From: Arsenophonus fragariae
Lineage (GTDB): Bacteria; Pseudomonadota; Gammaproteobacteria; Enterobacterales; Enterobacteriaceae
NCBI GenBank assembly: GCA_047291315.1
Contig: JBDPYZ010000002.1
Coordinates: forward strand, 1 to 64,000
Direction: 5' to 3'
DNA length: 64,000 nucleotides
Part shown: positions 1 to 9,827 of the stretch, in pieces
Position numbering within the stretch: the stretch's first letter is position 1
How the letters are laid out: every line of letters begins with the position of its first letter
Translations under genes and position numbers: made by a program
Notes under the pieces: generated by a model
What the model was told of the DNA's origin: nothing
Database searches by the model: none
What the model saw: the letters and a program-made list of their open reading frames with translations, nothing else

Positions 1-185
1 GTCAGCGATTACGGTATGAATAACGATTGCTGAGACACTATTGCCAACATCAGCTAGCACCGTGACGGCAATGAACAAATTCTGTGTTTAAAAATTGATA
101 CTAATTGATAGCACCGCAATTTAACTGCAGCTCTAATCATTGCTAAAATTATTTTTTAATACAAAAACACCCAAGTTGATCCATT
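1..185. other. Unassigned left edge; possible membrane-protein remnant on minus strand
   Basis: No intact gene. On the minus strand about 27 codons read open with a hydrophobic character (NLFIAVTVLADVGNSVSA and onward) up to the window edge. It could be the tail of a degraded membrane protein whose rest lies outside the window. I do not recognise the family, and a chance open stretch is equally possible. Confidence 0.2.
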
Positions 186-755
186 CTATCGTATGGCTGA
201 TTTAGGTCTAAATGCTTTAATAACTTTGGGATCGGTTTCAACATAGAGACCATCTAATAGCCGGATACAGTAAGGCACGCTGGCAAAAATTCCAGCAACA
301 CTTTCCCTTCCCACTCGTCTTTTAAACCCGCTAATATTTCTGTAATTGACTTAGGTTATCCCGGTAAATTCAAAATCAATGTTTGTTTGCGGATCATGCC
401 AACTTGACGTGAGAGGATCGCTATTGGGACAAAATACAAACTAATTTGACGCATTTGTTCACCAAAAACAGGCATTTCGCGATCGGCAATCGCCAGTGTC
501 GCATCCGGGGTTACGTCACGCATAGCTGGCCCAGTGCCACCAGTAGTTAAAATTAAATGGCAAGCTAAATCATCAACTAATTCACAAAGGGTAAGTTCAA
601 TAACTCTTTGCTCATCAGGAATCAAACATAATTTAATTATAAAAGGGAGTTTAAGTGCTGTTAAAAGCCAATTTTCAAACGCAGAACCCCCCTAATCTTG
701 ATAAATTCCATTGATTGCCCGATCTGAAACAGAAACCTATCCGCAATTTATCCAT
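186..755 (-). pseudogene. mog: mog, molybdopterin adenylyltransferase (broken)
   Basis: Mog adenylylates molybdopterin before molybdenum insertion in molybdenum-cofactor synthesis. The middle of the gene (356-625) matches enteric Mog well: IPDEQ, LILTTGGTGPAMRDVTPDAT, the FGEQMRQISL helix and RQVGMIRKQ. The N-terminus (MDKLRIG, from 755) is separated from it by frameshifts and an in-frame stop. A conserved Gln after NLPG has become TAA at 356-358. The C-terminus (AGIFASVPYCIRLLDG, ending in PKSAIR) is in another frame and stops at 186-188. At least three independent lesions make this a clear pseudogene. It sits downstream of talB on the same strand, the usual enteric order. Its loss suggests that molybdenum-cofactor enzymes are dispensable in this organism. 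Confidence 0.93.
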
Positions 756-935
756 AAGATCCTCAAATTCGATATTGAAAACAAGATGCTTAATACTAAA
801 TTAATTTATGCTGTAGCGATACAAAGGTAAATAATATTATTTACTGTCATTTGGCACAATTAAACCAGCAAGTAAAAGAAAAAAACCTAGTAAGATAATC
901 TACTAAAATTTTACCTTATAACAGAGGAATATTAA

Positions 936-1889
936 TTACAGCTGTTCTGCAACCATTTTTTCTAACTTTTCCTGATCGATAGCAAATTTACAAATACCAT
1001 CAGCCAGTTTGTCCGTCGCCATAGCATCAGCATGATGTTGCCAATAGAATTCTGCTTCAGTCATCGGTTGAGGCGGTGACTGAATTTGACCATCGAATGC
1101 CAATTTGCGAACAACTTCGCCTTGTGACTCAGAAAGCTCTTTAAGTAATGTCGGTGAAATCGTTAAACTATCACAGCCTGCCAGTTGCAAAATTTCATCG
1201 CTATTACGAAAACTTGCCCCCATCACCACCGTTTTATAGCCATGCTGTTTATAATAATTATAAATTTTTATAACAGAAATAACGCCAGGATCTTCTTGCG
1301 AGGAATACTCTTTTGTATCGGTATTCTCTTTGTACCAATCAAGAATACGACCGACAAAAGGTGAAATCAGATAAACGCAGGCTTCAGCACAAGCGCGTGC
1401 CTGAGCAAAAGAGAATAATAGGGTTAGATTACAGTTGAAACCCTCTTTTTCCAACTGTTCTGCTGCGCGTATCCCTTGCCAAGTTGAAGCCAACTTTATC
1501 AAAATACGATCATTTTTAATTCCTGCACTATTATAAAGTTCAATAATGCGGCGTGCTTTTTTAATGCAAGCATCGCTATTATAGGAAAGACGCGCATCAA
1601 CTTCCGTTGAAATTCTTCCTGGAATTAATTGTAGGATTTCTAACCCAATATTAACTGCCAATTTATCACATGCATCAATGATTTGTTGCTTGCGTGAGTG
1701 ACTTTGTTGACGTGCCCAGTTGATCGCTTCATCAATGAGTGGCTGATATTCTTGGATCTGAGCTGCATTAAGGATCAAAGAGGGGTTAGTTGTTGCATCT
1801 TCAGGTTTATAAAGCTTTATTGCGCTAATATCCCCTGTATCTGCCACAACCGTCGTTATTTTACGTAAAGAGGTTAATTTATCGGTCAT
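936..1889 (-). CDS. talB: Transaldolase B
   Basis: Cytosolic enzyme of the non-oxidative pentose phosphate pathway. It moves a dihydroxyacetone unit between sedoheptulose-7-phosphate and glyceraldehyde-3-phosphate. At 317 residues it equals the E. coli TalB length, and it aligns without gaps from MTDKLTSLR to the C-terminal FAIDQEKLEKM. The Schiff-base lysine is K132 in ILIKLASTW, and D17 and E96 are in place. TATTNPSLIL-type phosphate-binding sequence appears as DATTNPSLIL at residues 31-40. The start at 1889 gives the family N-terminus. The gene is followed by the mog remnant. The yaaJ gene that separates talB from yaaA in E. coli is absent. With amino-acid and nucleotide pathways eroding nearby, keeping talB suggests that sugar-phosphate interconversion is still needed. 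Confidence 0.97.
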   Translation of the reverse strand: MTDKLTSLRKITTVVADTGDISAIKLYKPEDATTNPSLILNAAQIQEYQPLIDEAINWARQQSHSRKQQIIDACDKLAVNIGLEILQLIPGRISTEVDARLSYNSDACIKKARRIIELYNSAGIKNDRILIKLASTWQGIRAAEQLEKEGFNCNLTLLFSFAQARACAEACVYLISPFVGRILDWYKENTDTKEYSSQEDPGVISVIKIYNYYKQHGYKTVVMGASFRNSDEILQLAGCDSLTISPTLLKELSESQGEVVRKLAFDGQIQSPPQPMTEAEFYWQHHADAMATDKLADGICKFAIDQEKLEKMVAEQL

Positions 1890-2143
1890 TTTTTAATCCC
1901 GTCGTTATTGAGATGAAGCCGAGGCTCAAAATCCTATCTTACTATGATAAGATCATGCATTGATATTACAACAAATAAGTTCACCCACCATCGTTGGCGA
2001 TAACAAGTTTAGTACGCTATTTTTCACACCCTACTGTAGTTTGAATAGCAATAATTAACATTAAATGCTACAAATAACGCCAATGATAGCAATTCATTAT
2101 TTTGATAAAATTGCTTATTTCTGAATTTTACTAGGTATTAATT

Positions 2144-2920
2144 ATGCTTATCACGATTTCACCAGCCAAAACACTTGATTATGTAAGTCCACTTGCTACA
2201 ACAGAATATAGCCAGCCAACTCTCTTATCACAGGCAGAGCAATTGATTCAGATCTGCCGTAAACTTACGCCGGCGGAAATTGCCAGTCTAATGCATATTA
2301 GTGACAAATTAGCCGGTTTAAATGCAGCTCGTTTTGGACAATGGCATGCTAATTTTACCCTAGAAAATGCCCGGCCTGCGATCTTGGCTTTTAAAGGTGA
2401 CGTCTATACCGGCCTGCAAGCAGAAAATTTTACACCAAAAGATTTCACTTTTGCCCAAAAACATCTTCTTATTCTATCAGGCTTATATGGTGTATTGCGC
2501 CCACTTGATCTGATGCAACCTTATAGATTGGAAATGGGAACTAAACTAAATAATAAACAAGGAAAAGATCTTTATGCTTTTTGGCGGGATATTATTACTG
2601 AAAATCTTAATCAAGCCCTAAACAACCAAGGTGACAATATTCTAATTAACTTAGCATCAGATGAATATTTTAATGCCATTAATAGCAAAAAACTGGATGC
2701 TTATATTGTTAAACCTATTTTTCTAGATGAAAAACATGGAAAATATAAAGTTATCAGTTTTTATGCTAAAAAAGCCCGCGGATTAATGAGTCGCTTTATC
2801 ATTCAAAATCAATTAAAAAATATTGAGCAACTGACTGAATTTAATTTAGCCGGTTATCAATTTGATAGCTCAGCTTCCAAAGATAATGAGCTAGTCTTTA
2901 AACAATCACAACGTAGCTAA
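2144..2920 (+). CDS. yaaA: Peroxide stress protein YaaA (DUF328)
   Basis: YaaA limits intracellular free iron during hydrogen peroxide stress in E. coli and belongs to the DUF328/UPF0246 family. At 258 residues it has exactly the E. coli length. Family landmarks are all present: N-terminal ISPAKTLDY, the SDKLAGLNAARF helix, FKGDVYTGLQAE, the LSGLYGVLRPLDLMQPYRLE core, NLASDEYF and the C-terminal SFYAKKARGLMSRFII. The ATG at 2144 follows a short AGGT ribosome-binding sequence. The gene is transcribed convergently with the thrC remnant and divergently from talB across a 254-bp gap. No lesion is visible. It is a rare intact gene between two decayed loci. Confidence 0.96.
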   Translation: MLITISPAKTLDYVSPLATTEYSQPTLLSQAEQLIQICRKLTPAEIASLMHISDKLAGLNAARFGQWHANFTLENARPAILAFKGDVYTGLQAENFTPKDFTFAQKHLLILSGLYGVLRPLDLMQPYRLEMGTKLNNKQGKDLYAFWRDIITENLNQALNNQGDNILINLASDEYFNAINSKKLDAYIVKPIFLDEKHGKYKVISFYAKKARGLMSRFIIQNQLKNIEQLTEFNLAGYQFDSSASKDNELVFKQSQRS

Positions 2921-2953
2921 TAATGGAAGCTAACGCTTACATTTGAGATCATA

Positions 2954-4149
2954 TCATTTCGTCGCATGTATGAGCAAAAATTTACGTAACAAAGCAAAAT
3001 CAGCGAGTAACTGGTGGGAAAATATCGGTAATTTAGCCTATTCGGCTAAAGCGGTTGGTAATGGTAATGTTTTAGCGAGTATACGCTTTACACTCTGTTT
3101 AAATTTTGCTGGGTGTTCGGTACTTAAAAACAGTCCGTATTCACCATCTTGCAGCTGATCACGTAAAATACAATAAGCAACTGCGCTATGTGGCTCAGAA
3201 ATATAGCCTTTACTATCCAGTTTCTGAACGTTTTTTAGGTCATTTTATCAACAACAACACCATAACTAAGCTCTTCAAGTCCCCATTATTGTCTGATATG
3301 GCAACCAGCCCCTCCGACAGATAAAGTGGAACTGTATCATTAACATTAGTGGCGGCAATAAAACGTTTCACTGGTAACTCCATTGCTTTAGCAAATAAAC
3401 CGGAGGTTAAATTACCACTGAGTACGAAAATAACTAATTGCTGAGGCTTTCAACGGGTAGCTGAACAACAGCTTCTTCAAAAGAATAACAAATCTGCGCC
3501 AACAAACGGCTAATATTAATAGAATTAGCGGAGGTTAGGCATAGCCGTTTTAATTCTTAATAATCAAATGCCTGTTTTACCAATGTTTGGCAATCATCAA
3601 AGTCACCTTTGATTGCGATAATGTGGATATTTTCTCCTAATGTACAAAATAATTTCTCCTGTAAAGGCGTGATCTTATTTTCTGGATAGAGAATAATTAG
3701 CTGAACATTATTGAGACGATAAAATGCATGGGCAACGGCTGCGCCAGTATCATCTGAAGTAGCGGTTAAAATAGTAATATAGGTTCATTACTGGCAATTT
3801 GTGCCATAAACCTCCCACCAAAATCTTTAAATGCTAATGTTGGGCCATTATACAACTCCAGGCTAGCTATATTTTCTTCTATTGACCTAAAACAACTAAC
3901 GGAAAATTAAAAGCCTTTTTGACGCTCTCTATCACTTGTTCAAGAGGCATTTCATCGCCAATATAGAGCTGATAAGATATAACTACTACGGGTGATAAAA
4001 TCGTACTGCAACCATTTAGCTAACTGTTCATCACTCAATTTTTGTAAATTAATCGTGGAAAAAAGGCCCTGCTGTTGACCAAGCCCTTATTTAACTCCCT
4101 GCACAAAACTGACCTGTTCGCTTTGATTTTTTAAATTATATAACCTCAT
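2954..4149 (-). pseudogene. thrC: thrC, threonine synthase (broken)
   Basis: Threonine synthase converts O-phosphohomoserine to threonine with pyridoxal phosphate. The N-terminus MRLYNLKNQSEQVSF (from 4149) matches enteric ThrC, but translation stops at 4087 after GVK. Further pieces follow in shifting frames: FITRSSYILSAL, then GLFLSTEHPAKFKQSV near 3090-3150. A TAG follows PTALAE, and the tail is LLADFALLRKFLLIHATK with a stop at 2954-2956. The overall span is close to the normal length, so decay is by point stops and small indels and not by one large deletion. It lies 2 bp after the thrB remnant, as in a normal thr operon. Confidence 0.93.
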
Positions 4150-4151
4150 TT

Positions 4152-4811
4152 TTAACCTATCACTCTTGCACCAACTTGATCTAAACGACACATATGCACA
4201 AAACCTGCTGTATTTTGTAGGTAATATCGTGTCAACCATTGCATTACTTTTCCCCGCGGTCTTTCTTTCATAGCAAATTCCAAATAATGTCGGCCCAGGG
4301 CCAGAGATACCACAAGCGACTGCGCCGATATCTTTTACTTTTTCACGGGCTAATATAAAATCGGGCAATATTTGAGCACGATATGGTTCAGCTATCACAT
4401 CCTGCAACATATCTATCGCTAAATCAGTTTGCTGAGTATGACAAGCATGAATAAAACCGGCTAATAATCGACCATGGTTAATCATATCCTACCGTTTATA
4501 ATGACTCGGGAAAATAGCCTTCACTTCTACTGTTGCAACCTTGACATATTCTTTTCCAATGTCATTTCAACATTGAGAGCCTCGCCCAATTTTTGATAAA
4601 GTTGCCAGGCTTGGTAAACGATATTTTGCTGTGGCTATTGAGGCAATTTGCCGACAAAAGATCCGCTATTTTTCAAAATAAACTTATCTGCCTTCACGAC
4701 CGAAACACAATTACCTAATTGCTTATTATCTATCGGAGAGATAGCGGCACCTAATACATCAAATCCAACACTGACATTGCCTATCTATGCTTGCGCATAA
4801 ACTTTAACTAT
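4152..4811 (-). pseudogene. thrB: thrB, homoserine kinase (broken)
   Basis: Homoserine kinase phosphorylates homoserine for ThrC. The position of the start codon reads ATA (4809-4811), followed by VKVYAQA, a TAG stop, then GNVSVGFDVLGAAISP, which is the recognisable GHMP-kinase N-terminus. A large internal part is missing, including the region around the GHMP ATP-binding motif. The 3' part reads HGRLLAGFIHACHTQQ, VIAEPYRAQILP and GAVACGISGPGPTLFG. A frameshift after this runs it into the thrC frame, so one open frame (4087-4485) spans the end of thrB and the first 20 codons of thrC. The true thrB stop is at 4152-4154. The length is about 660 bp against roughly 930 bp for an intact gene. Confidence 0.92.
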
Positions 4812-4812
4812 T

Positions 4813-6656
4813 TTATGCTCCTATTTTCCATGTTAATGCCCGTAATATATCGGCAAATACACCTGCGGCAGAAACATCATTACCCGCTCCGTAACCTCTT
4901 AATATTAATGGAATTGGCGGATAATAGCGGGTATAAAAAACTAAAACATTTTCACCATCTTTAACTTTATAAAGTTGATTATGTTCATCGACTGCTACCA
5001 TTCTTATCTGACAACAACCATCTTTAATTAACCCGATATAACGAAGGACCTTTCCCTCTGCCACTACTTGGTCAACGCTGATTTTAAAATCTTGATCTAA
5101 TTGTGTTAATCGTTGAAGAAAATGGTTAACATCACCACTAACATCAAAAAAGATAGGTAATATAGTTTTAATTTCAATATCACTAAGCTCAAGACAATAA
5201 CCTGCTTCACGCACCAGGATCAGCAACTTACGTGCAACGTCCATACCAGAAAGATCATCAGGAGGATCTGGTTCAGTAAAACCTTTTTCTTTAACTAACA
5301 ACGTCGCCTGCGATAAAGATATTCCTTCACCGAGTAAACCAAAATATAGGAAAGTGAGCCAGAAAGAATGCGATTAAACTCTAACAGTTCATCACCTGCA
5401 TTGAGTAAATTCTGCAAATTTTCAATAACAGGCAAACCAGCACCAACTACTGATAGAATAGTTAGCTGCTCGATGATATCCAATGCTCCAAGCAAACATT
5501 CTTTTAATTCCAAATAAAACTCTTTATTCAGCGCCTTATATGCCTGTGGTAACTGCTCCTGATGCACAACAAAAACTAATACTGTACTCAGAGGAAGATT
5601 GGGTAATTAACACAATTGAAATTCCCTTATGGGATATCGCGGAAAAAACGCGAGCAGCCATACCTACCATGCCCTTCATGCCAAGTCCCGAGATATTAAT
5701 CATAGTCATATTATTTAGGCTAGGGATCCCTTTAATTCGCATCCTTTCACTTTTTTTTAACATTGCCAATTAAAGTGCAATTGCCATTTGGCACTAAAAG
5801 CATTTTTAATTAAACAAGGGATTTGAAATTGGGCAATCGTAGCAATTGTTCGAGGATGAAGAACTTTAGCGCAAAAATAGGAAACTTCCATTGCTTCCTG
5901 ATAAGATATTTCTGTTAGCAAACGAGACTCTGGCACGATACGAGGATCACAAGTATAAACGTCATAAACATCGGTCCATATTTCACAATAATCACTGTAA
6001 GCAAACAGTAAGAACAGCAGCTGAGTAATCTGAACCATTACGCCCTAATACTACTGGTTCATGTTGCAAATTAACGGCAATAAAACCCGCCAACAAAATA
6101 AGATGATCTTTAGGTATATTCAACGCGCTAATACGTTGGCTGGATTCATGGATATTTACCGTTTAGCCAAGATTATGCCCTTCACACATAAATTTTTTAC
6201 CGAATCAATAATCGTTATTAGGTAACCACGTGCACGCAGTATAGATACCATAATAGCGATCGAAATTTTCGGCATATTAATCCTGCATGAATACTTTCTG
6301 GACATTACTCCAATCCTAATAACGAAATATCCTGTAATATTTGCTGAATTTGAGTAAATTCATTTTCAATCATTTGCCTAACTTTTTCATATTCAAAACC
6401 AGATAGTTTTTCCTTCAAACCGGTGATCAATGCAAAAAAATTTCATTAGCCCCCTCTATATGCGGAGTAATATCAGCGCCCGACCTCGCCGTATCGATCA
6501 TAGCACCCAGCTAATCCGTGATATTAGCTGGGTGCTGACAAAACTCAATCTACCGCTACCGGCCCTTCTGTAAATTTATCCGCGGCAATATTAGCAACGT
6601 TAAGCATTTTATTATCGTTAGCAACCGACGTTCCACTAAATTTAAGTACACACACT
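4813..6656 (-). pseudogene. thrA: thrA, aspartokinase I / homoserine dehydrogenase I (broken, internally deleted)
   Basis: ThrA catalyses the first and third steps from aspartate to threonine. Remnants in order: VCVLKFSGTSVAND from a GTG where the ATG should be (6654-6656); CEIWTDVYDVYTCDPR and AMEVSYFCAKVLHPRTI of the kinase catalytic domain; INISGLGMKGMVGMAARVF and VLITQSSSEYSISF of the ACT region; NVGAGLPVIENLQNLLNAGDE-type and GSLSYI sequence of the dehydrogenase; and the intact C-terminus ending GYGAGNDVSAAGVFADILR at 4813. The span is about 1.84 kb against about 2.46 kb for an intact gene, so a sizeable part around the NAD-binding half is deleted. There are several frameshifts and stops. 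The organism probably cannot make threonine by this route. Confidence 0.93.
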
Positions 6657-6680
6657 GGTTTTTCCTCCTGAAATTGCGTT

Positions 6681-6712
6681 AAAAAAAACGCATCATTTGC
6701 TTCGATGCGGGC
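6681..6712 (-). terminator. Remnant of thr operon attenuator
   Basis: On the minus strand a stem of CGCATC/GATGCG with a 9-nt loop is followed by eight T residues. It lies between the leader-peptide relic and the thrA start, exactly where the thr attenuator sits. In E. coli the right arm continues GCGGGC. Here that part is missing, so only the left arm (AAAGCCCGCATC) still shows the full original stem. The hairpin could still terminate, but the regulated operon behind it is dead. Confidence 0.65.
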
Positions 6713-6742
6713 TTTCTATTTGATTTCGATTTTAGTTATGCG

Positions 6743-6808
6743 TCACCCTCCATAACCAATCGTTACGCTAGTGGTAATAACGGCGGTATTAAGGATAGTC
6801 TTACGCCC
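6743..6808 (-). pseudogene. thrL: thrL, thr operon leader peptide (start codon lost)
   Basis: A 22-codon frame, the same length as E. coli thrL with its stop, reads RKTILNTAVITTSVTIGYGG and then TGA, rich in Thr and Ile as expected for threonine/isoleucine attenuation. The codon at the start position (6806-6808) is GGG and not ATG, and no alternative start is visible in frame. It is followed by the attenuator remnant. The assignment rests on position, length and codon content. A peptide this short gives limited statistical support. Confidence 0.55.
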
Positions 6809-7180
6809 CTCTGTCCTAATTTTTTATTAAAAAATGTCTAATATACTGGCTAAAACAATTTTAATGCAAAGTCAAATAATTTGTTTTTTTAATTACTAAA
6901 ACTAATTAAACATATTTATTTCTTTGTTAAGTAACTATTACAAACAGAAAACATTTTACTTTAAGTAGATAAAAAAACATCCATAACCTAATAAATAAGA
7001 ATTTTTATCTATTTACAATCTACAATGCTTGTATGTTAACAAATAAATAATATAGGGCTTAGGGCTTATATTTTTCATATAAATTACATTAGCGCCCATT
7101 ATTAATATAAATACAATATATTATGACACAAAAAATCATATAATTTAAGTAATAATCTTTATAATAACTTTATTTCGATT

Positions 7181-7222
7181 TTGACGTGTATCAACAAAAG
7201 TCATTTTTTTAGGTGGTAAATA
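7181..7222 (+). promoter_or_regulatory. FNR-like box and candidate -10 upstream of arcA
   Basis: TTGACGTGTATCAA at 7181-7194 matches the FNR consensus TTGAT-N4-ATCAA at 9 of 10 positions. A candidate -10, TAAATA at 7217-7222, would place transcription start near 7229, so the box centre lies at about -41.5, the class II activator spacing. E. coli arcA is known to be activated anaerobically by FNR. The surrounding 6809-7450 region is a 640-bp AT-rich gap with no gene that I can recognise. The implied arcA leader is about 220 nt. The promoter assignment is inference. Confidence 0.5.
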
Positions 7223-7450
7223 GGCTTTTAGCTGTTATATTGCTGTTAACATAAAATGAGAAAATAATTGTTTAGTAAATTTCTTTTAGGTTCGTCATAA
7301 TTGTTTTTTTGTTACAAAAAATTTATATGAACTTTAATGATATTCGCTAAGCTTTCATTAGTATTATAAAATGAAATTAGATAAAACATGCTCTTGAAAC
7401 ATTAGTGTGTAAATCTAGTAATTTATATTATAGAGAGTTAGGTCGCACAT

Positions 7451-8167
7451 ATGCAAACCCCACATATTTTGATTGTTGAAGACGAGATTGTCACACGCAA
7501 TACCTTAAAAAGCATTTTCGAAGCAGAAGGCTATATTGTACATGAAGCTACTGATGGTGCCGAAATGCACAATATTTTATCTGATAATGATATTAACCTG
7601 GTCATTATGGATATTAATTTGCCAGGCAAAAATGGTCTGCTACTTGCACGCGAATTACGTGAGCAGGCTCATGTCGCGCTGATGTTTCTTACCGGGCGTG
7701 ACAATGAAGTTGATAAGATATTAGGATTAGAAATTGGGGCCGATGATTATATTACTAAGCCTTTCAACCCTCGTGAATTAACAATTCGTGCCCGAAATTT
7801 ACTTTTGCGCACAATGAATCTTTGCCAAATCGGTGGGGAACGCGGGCAGGTTGAAAGTTACAAGTTTAATGGTTGGGAACTGGATATTAATAGCCGCTCT
7901 TTAAACAGCCCGATTGGTGATCAATATAAATTACCCCGTAGTGAATTCAGAGCTATGTTACATTTTTGTGAAAATCCAGGTAAAATTCAAACACGCGCAG
8001 AACTATTAAAAAAAATGACCGGGCGTGAATTAAAGCCCCACGATAGAACTGTTGATGTGACTATACGCCGTATTCGTAAGCACTTTGAATCGATAGCCGA
8101 TACACCAGAAATTATTGCCACCATCCATGGTGAAGGTTATCGTTTCTGTGGTGATATTGAAGAATAA
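7451..8167 (+). CDS. arcA: Aerobic respiration control response regulator ArcA
   Basis: OmpR-family DNA-binding response regulator. With the sensor ArcB it represses aerobic metabolism genes under low oxygen. Residues 1-120 form the receiver domain, with acidic residues E10, D11 and E12, the phosphoacceptor D54 in VIMDINLPG, T83-type position in FLTGRD, and the conserved Lys in ITKPFNPREL. Residues from about 135 onward form the winged-helix domain ending in DVTIRRIRKHFE and IIATIHGEGYRFCG. At 238 residues it has the E. coli length. It is the first intact gene after the ruined thr operon and diverges from it. The start at 7451 gives the exact family N-terminus MQTPHILIVEDE. Keeping a global oxygen regulator suggests that the cell still meets changing oxygen levels. 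Confidence 0.97.
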   Translation: MQTPHILIVEDEIVTRNTLKSIFEAEGYIVHEATDGAEMHNILSDNDINLVIMDINLPGKNGLLLARELREQAHVALMFLTGRDNEVDKILGLEIGADDYITKPFNPRELTIRARNLLLRTMNLCQIGGERGQVESYKFNGWELDINSRSLNSPIGDQYKLPRSEFRAMLHFCENPGKIQTRAELLKKMTGRELKPHDRTVDVTIRRIRKHFESIADTPEIIATIHGEGYRFCGDIEE

Positions 8168-8179
8168 ATATAGAATATT

Positions 8180-8211
8180 ACCCCCCCCTTTTTATTTAGA
8201 TCGGGGTTTTA
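8180..8211. terminator. Possible terminator between arcA and creA remnant
   Basis: A run of eight C, a T-rich loop and then CGGGG followed by TTTT can form a short GC stem with a T tail just after the arcA stop, between two convergent genes. The stem is only 4-5 bp, so support is modest. Confidence 0.35.
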
Positions 8212-8220
8212 ATCAATATA

Positions 8221-8640
8221 TTAATGCCATGGCATAATTGGCAAGGTACTAATAGCACTTTTAGGCGGGCCATCAATTATTTTGTCTGAATAAGTTAAAG
8301 TAAGTGCATTACGTGGCTTATCGTAAAAACGTACTACTTGAAGTTTTTTGAAAATCAATGAAGTACGTTTTGAAAAACAACTTTCCCCTTTTTATTATTT
8401 AATTTTGTCATCTATAATTATTTGCACAACCTGTTGACAAGAAATTGCCGAATCAGCAGTATCTTCTGCCAGACCGAGACCTTCTTTAATACCACCTTTT
8501 TGCTCGACTCAGATAACAAATTATATTGTTAATATCCGGATCGTCAAATGCTTCAATAACAACTTTATTAGCAGGACCAAATAGTTTAAATACAGTATCA
8601 ACAGATACCGATTTCTTATGCAAATATTGTATTAGGTAGA
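8221..8640 (-). pseudogene. creA: creA (broken)
   Basis: CreA is a conserved periplasmic protein of unclear function encoded next to rob. Three frames carry its parts. SVSVDTVFKLFGPANKVVIE and AFDDPDINNIICYLSRAK are followed by a frameshift. GGIKEGLGLAEDTADSAISC ends at stops after DDKIK. KRTSLIFKKLQVVRFYDK continues to SAISTLPIMPWH, with the natural stop at 8221. The signal-peptide end is not recognisable, so the 5' boundary is approximate. The order arcA-creA-rob is the enteric order with creB, creC and creD missing. Confidence 0.88.
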
Positions 8641-8820
8641 AAAAATATTATTAAAATAGATATTACTTAATAATACCCATTTAATAATGAAATTATTTTT
8701 ACATTATTAATATCTATAAAAAATAATAAAATAGCTATATAAAGCAATTTAGTATTAAATGGATGTTTATTATAAAGCCTTTATACTATTTATAGGTGAT
8801 TATTTTAACCAGGTACTTTT

Positions 8821-9726
8821 ATGGATCAAAACAATATTATCCGCGATTTACTATATTGGATCGATACCCATCTAGATCAACCTCTATTTCTCGATAACGT
8901 CGCAGCTAAAGCAGGTTATTCAAAATGGCATTTACAGCGAATGTTTAAAAACATTACTCAGCAAGCGATTGGCTCTTATATACGTGCCCGTCGACTTTCC
9001 CGTGCGACTGTTGCTCTTAGGCTGACTAGTCGACCAATTCTTGATATCGCACTGCAATACCGTTTTGATTCACAGCAAACATTTACTCGTGCGTTTAAAA
9101 AACAATTTGGCATTACTCCTGCTCTTTATCGTCGCAGTGAAGAGTGGAGTGCTACAGGTATGCAACCACCAATTACTTTAGAAGAACAAAAGTTACCTAA
9201 TGTGTCCTTTGTCACACTGGCGCCCAAACATTTAATAGAAATAGCACAAACTTACTCATATATATTAGAAGAATGGTCTACCGCCTGTGCCGAAATGCGT
9301 AAACATTTCTGGCAATATTACCAAGAAAAAGCAAAAATTATACCTAATGAAGTTTATGGATTACATCATATCGTGCATAGCTCAGAAAAGGATGATGAAC
9401 AAACAGTTTTATATATCACTGCAGTTGAGCCACAATATGCTGATAATAAAAATGATTTGTACCATTCAATTATCATCGAAGGCGGTGATTATGCCCGGTT
9501 TACTTTTGAAGGAAAACCAACAAAAAGTGAACTACAGCAATTTTTATATATGATTTATGGTGTCTATATGCCTAATCTCAATCTAACCCGCCGCGCGGGA
9601 CATGATATAGAGTATTATAACCTAAAAGATCCGAATAATCCTGAATGTAACTATAATAATCCAGAAAACCATATGGTCGCATTTGATTATTTTGTGCCGA
9701 TTAAAGGAACACCTCCCTCCACATAA
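8821..9726 (+). CDS. rob: Right origin-binding / AraC-family transcriptional activator Rob
   Basis: Rob belongs to the MarA/SoxS/Rob group of AraC/XylS activators. It binds marbox promoters and, in E. coli, the right border of oriC. Residues 1-115 hold the two helix-turn-helix motifs: NVAAKAGYSKWHLQRMFK, ARRLSRATVALRLT and ALQYRFDSQQTFTRAFKKQF, nearly identical to E. coli. The C-terminal GyrI-like effector domain is more divergent but keeps NEVYGLHH and MPNLNLTRR. At 301 residues it is about 12 longer than E. coli Rob, with an extended, Asn-rich stretch near the end. The ATG at 8821 yields the family start MDQNNIIRDLL. The frame is intact. Its partners MarA and SoxS are not in this window. 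Confidence 0.94.
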   Translation: MDQNNIIRDLLYWIDTHLDQPLFLDNVAAKAGYSKWHLQRMFKNITQQAIGSYIRARRLSRATVALRLTSRPILDIALQYRFDSQQTFTRAFKKQFGITPALYRRSEEWSATGMQPPITLEEQKLPNVSFVTLAPKHLIEIAQTYSYILEEWSTACAEMRKHFWQYYQEKAKIIPNEVYGLHHIVHSSEKDDEQTVLYITAVEPQYADNKNDLYHSIIIEGGDYARFTFEGKPTKSELQQFLYMIYGVYMPNLNLTRRAGHDIEYYNLKDPNNPECNYNNPENHMVAFDYFVPIKGTPPST

Positions 9727-9827
9727 ACTAATTGATTATAATAGTTGCTAGCTGATCAAATCCAAGGGAATTTTCTCCTCGGCAAGATTATTGTTACATT
9801 ATTTAATATCAGAGTTAAATTTGCTGT

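Noticed and set aside
2943..3324. Two overlapping plus-strand frames downstream of yaaA
   Set aside because: Antisense to the thrC pseudogene, whose protein fragments are clear on the minus strand.
5483..5773. 96-codon plus-strand frame over the thrA remnant
   Set aside because: Antisense to thrA sequence recognisable on the other strand.
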